Origin: Candidatus Poribacteria bacterium
Lineage (GTDB): Bacteria > Poribacteria > WGA-4E > WGA-3G
DNA length: 62,326 nt
NCBI GenBank assembly: GCA_022821495.1
Contig: JAJEDN010000013.1
Span: forward strand, 1-62,326
Direction: 5' to 3'
Shown here: positions 62,014-62,326 of the stretch, piece after piece
How the letters are laid out: each line of letters starts with the position of its first letter
Numbering within the stretch: the first letter of the stretch is position 1
The notes under the pieces: model-generated
The model's input: the letters and a program-made list of their open reading frames with translations, nothing else
Told to the model about the DNA's origin: nothing
The model's database searches: none
Translations under genes and position numbers: made by a program

Positions 62014-62184
62014 GTAGTTAGCTCCTTATCTGTAAAAATAGAATGTAAGACACCCCGCAACGCACTCCCGATGTGTGTTTGTAATTTTACTATAATATGG
62101 ATACGTGCGTAGGTTCCTTAATCAAATACGCTCGTTAATAATGATACTACAAAATCCGCATTTCTGCAAGTCAAATTTCAATGT

Positions 62185-62198
62185 GGTCACTTACCCCC
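62185..62198. repeat. Dispersed motif GGTCACTTACCCCC, copy 2
   Basis: Exact copy of the 14-base motif at 47497-47510, here in a non-coding region and followed by a T-rich tract. Confidence 0.4.
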
Positions 62199-62275
62199 AT
62201 TTTTTTCTCAAGGTTTGTGGTGAAAGGTTTTTGTTGTTAAAAGTGTGAGAAACTCAGTAGGTTTATGATAAAATA

Positions 62276-62326
62276 CCTCCTTACAGCAACCGTTTGTAAA
62301 CCGACTTTACAAAACATGTAAGGAGG
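62276..62326 (+). promoter_or_regulatory. Hairpin that would hide a ribosome binding site at the window edge
   Basis: CCTCCTTAC (62276-62284) is the exact complement of GTAAGGAGG (62318-62326), a perfect Shine-Dalgarno sequence that ends at the edge. Inside is a second stem, TTTGTAAA / TTTACAAA (62293-62300 and 62306-62313). TATGAT (62264-62269) would place a transcript start at about the first base of the stem. The gene that would use the site lies outside the window. Confidence 0.4.

Larger units (their letters stand above)
62014..62326. other. Edge region with divergent regulatory sequences and a large hairpin
   Basis: No gene is seen. On the minus side lies the leader of the shell protein gene, with TATTAT near 62090-62100 as a weak -10 box. 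On the plus side, GGTCACTTACCCCC (62185-62198) repeats a motif also at 47497-47510, and a nested hairpin runs from 62276 to the edge. Confidence 0.5.

Overview
The window looks like a chromosomal segment from an uncultured bacterium of the Candidatus Poribacteria type or a close relative. This is an inference from gene content: several phytanoyl-CoA dioxygenase (PhyH) family proteins, a 14-repeat WD40 protein, a secreted protein combining cohesin, dockerin and a sorting-type tail, a microcompartment shell protein with its aldehyde dehydrogenase, TonB-dependent receptors and lipoproteins (so a Gram-negative envelope). Base composition is moderate throughout and most genes have clear AGGAGG-type ribosome binding sites.

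Region by region. 1-140 is the end of an IS3-family element cut by the window edge. 540-9181 holds tandem TonB-dependent receptors, a branched-chain-type periplasmic binding lipoprotein and two tandem SAM methyltransferases. 9332-18736 is a housekeeping run: rpsF-ssb-rpsR-rplI-dnaB, then an Mla/MCE lipid-transport operon (mlaE, mlaF, mlaD) and radA. mlaE is separated from mlaF by an IS200/IS605-like element that encodes an IsrB-type RuvC protein with a likely omega RNA in front of it. 18737-19791 is an AT-rich gene-poor stretch with a decayed copy of the same IS3 element. 19792-23489 is yacL-ispD-ispF-cysS. 23544-32934 carries two discoidin-like lipoproteins, dprA, a small two-gene module (toxin-like protein plus DUF2283), tsaD, tsaC, a Gfo/Idh/MocA oxidoreductase, guaB and a NuoI-type ferredoxin. 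32941-40548 has an MT-A70 methyltransferase, a 932-residue protein I cannot assign, a lactate/malate-dehydrogenase fold protein that has lost its catalytic residues, XdhC, an unknown protein and a PhyH protein. 40630-43795 (minus) has DUF420, two PhyH proteins and an amidohydrolase. 44053-54106 has the secreted pectate-lyase-like protein, a UvrD-type helicase with an embedded DEDDh exonuclease (minus), the WD40 protein and a BMP-family lipoprotein. 54160-57323 (minus) has a PhyH protein with an altered metal site, a FAIM-like protein, a DUF1611/DgcN protein and a TIM-barrel isomerase; 57358-58038 is an HhH-GPD glycosylase. 58069-62013 (minus) is a microcompartment shell protein, an EutE/PduP-type aldehyde dehydrogenase and ligA.

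How it fits together. Information processing (replication, repair, translation, tRNA modification, isoprenoid and purine synthesis) is interleaved with envelope and scavenging genes. The items most worth follow-up are the IsrB/omega RNA element sitting inside the mla operon, the helicase-exonuclease inlay, the MCE protein with a beta-rich C-terminal region, the PhyH protein with HGG instead of HxD, the unknown 932-residue protein, and a predicted hairpin that would hide a ribosome binding site at the right edge. I found no tRNA, rRNA or CRISPR array.
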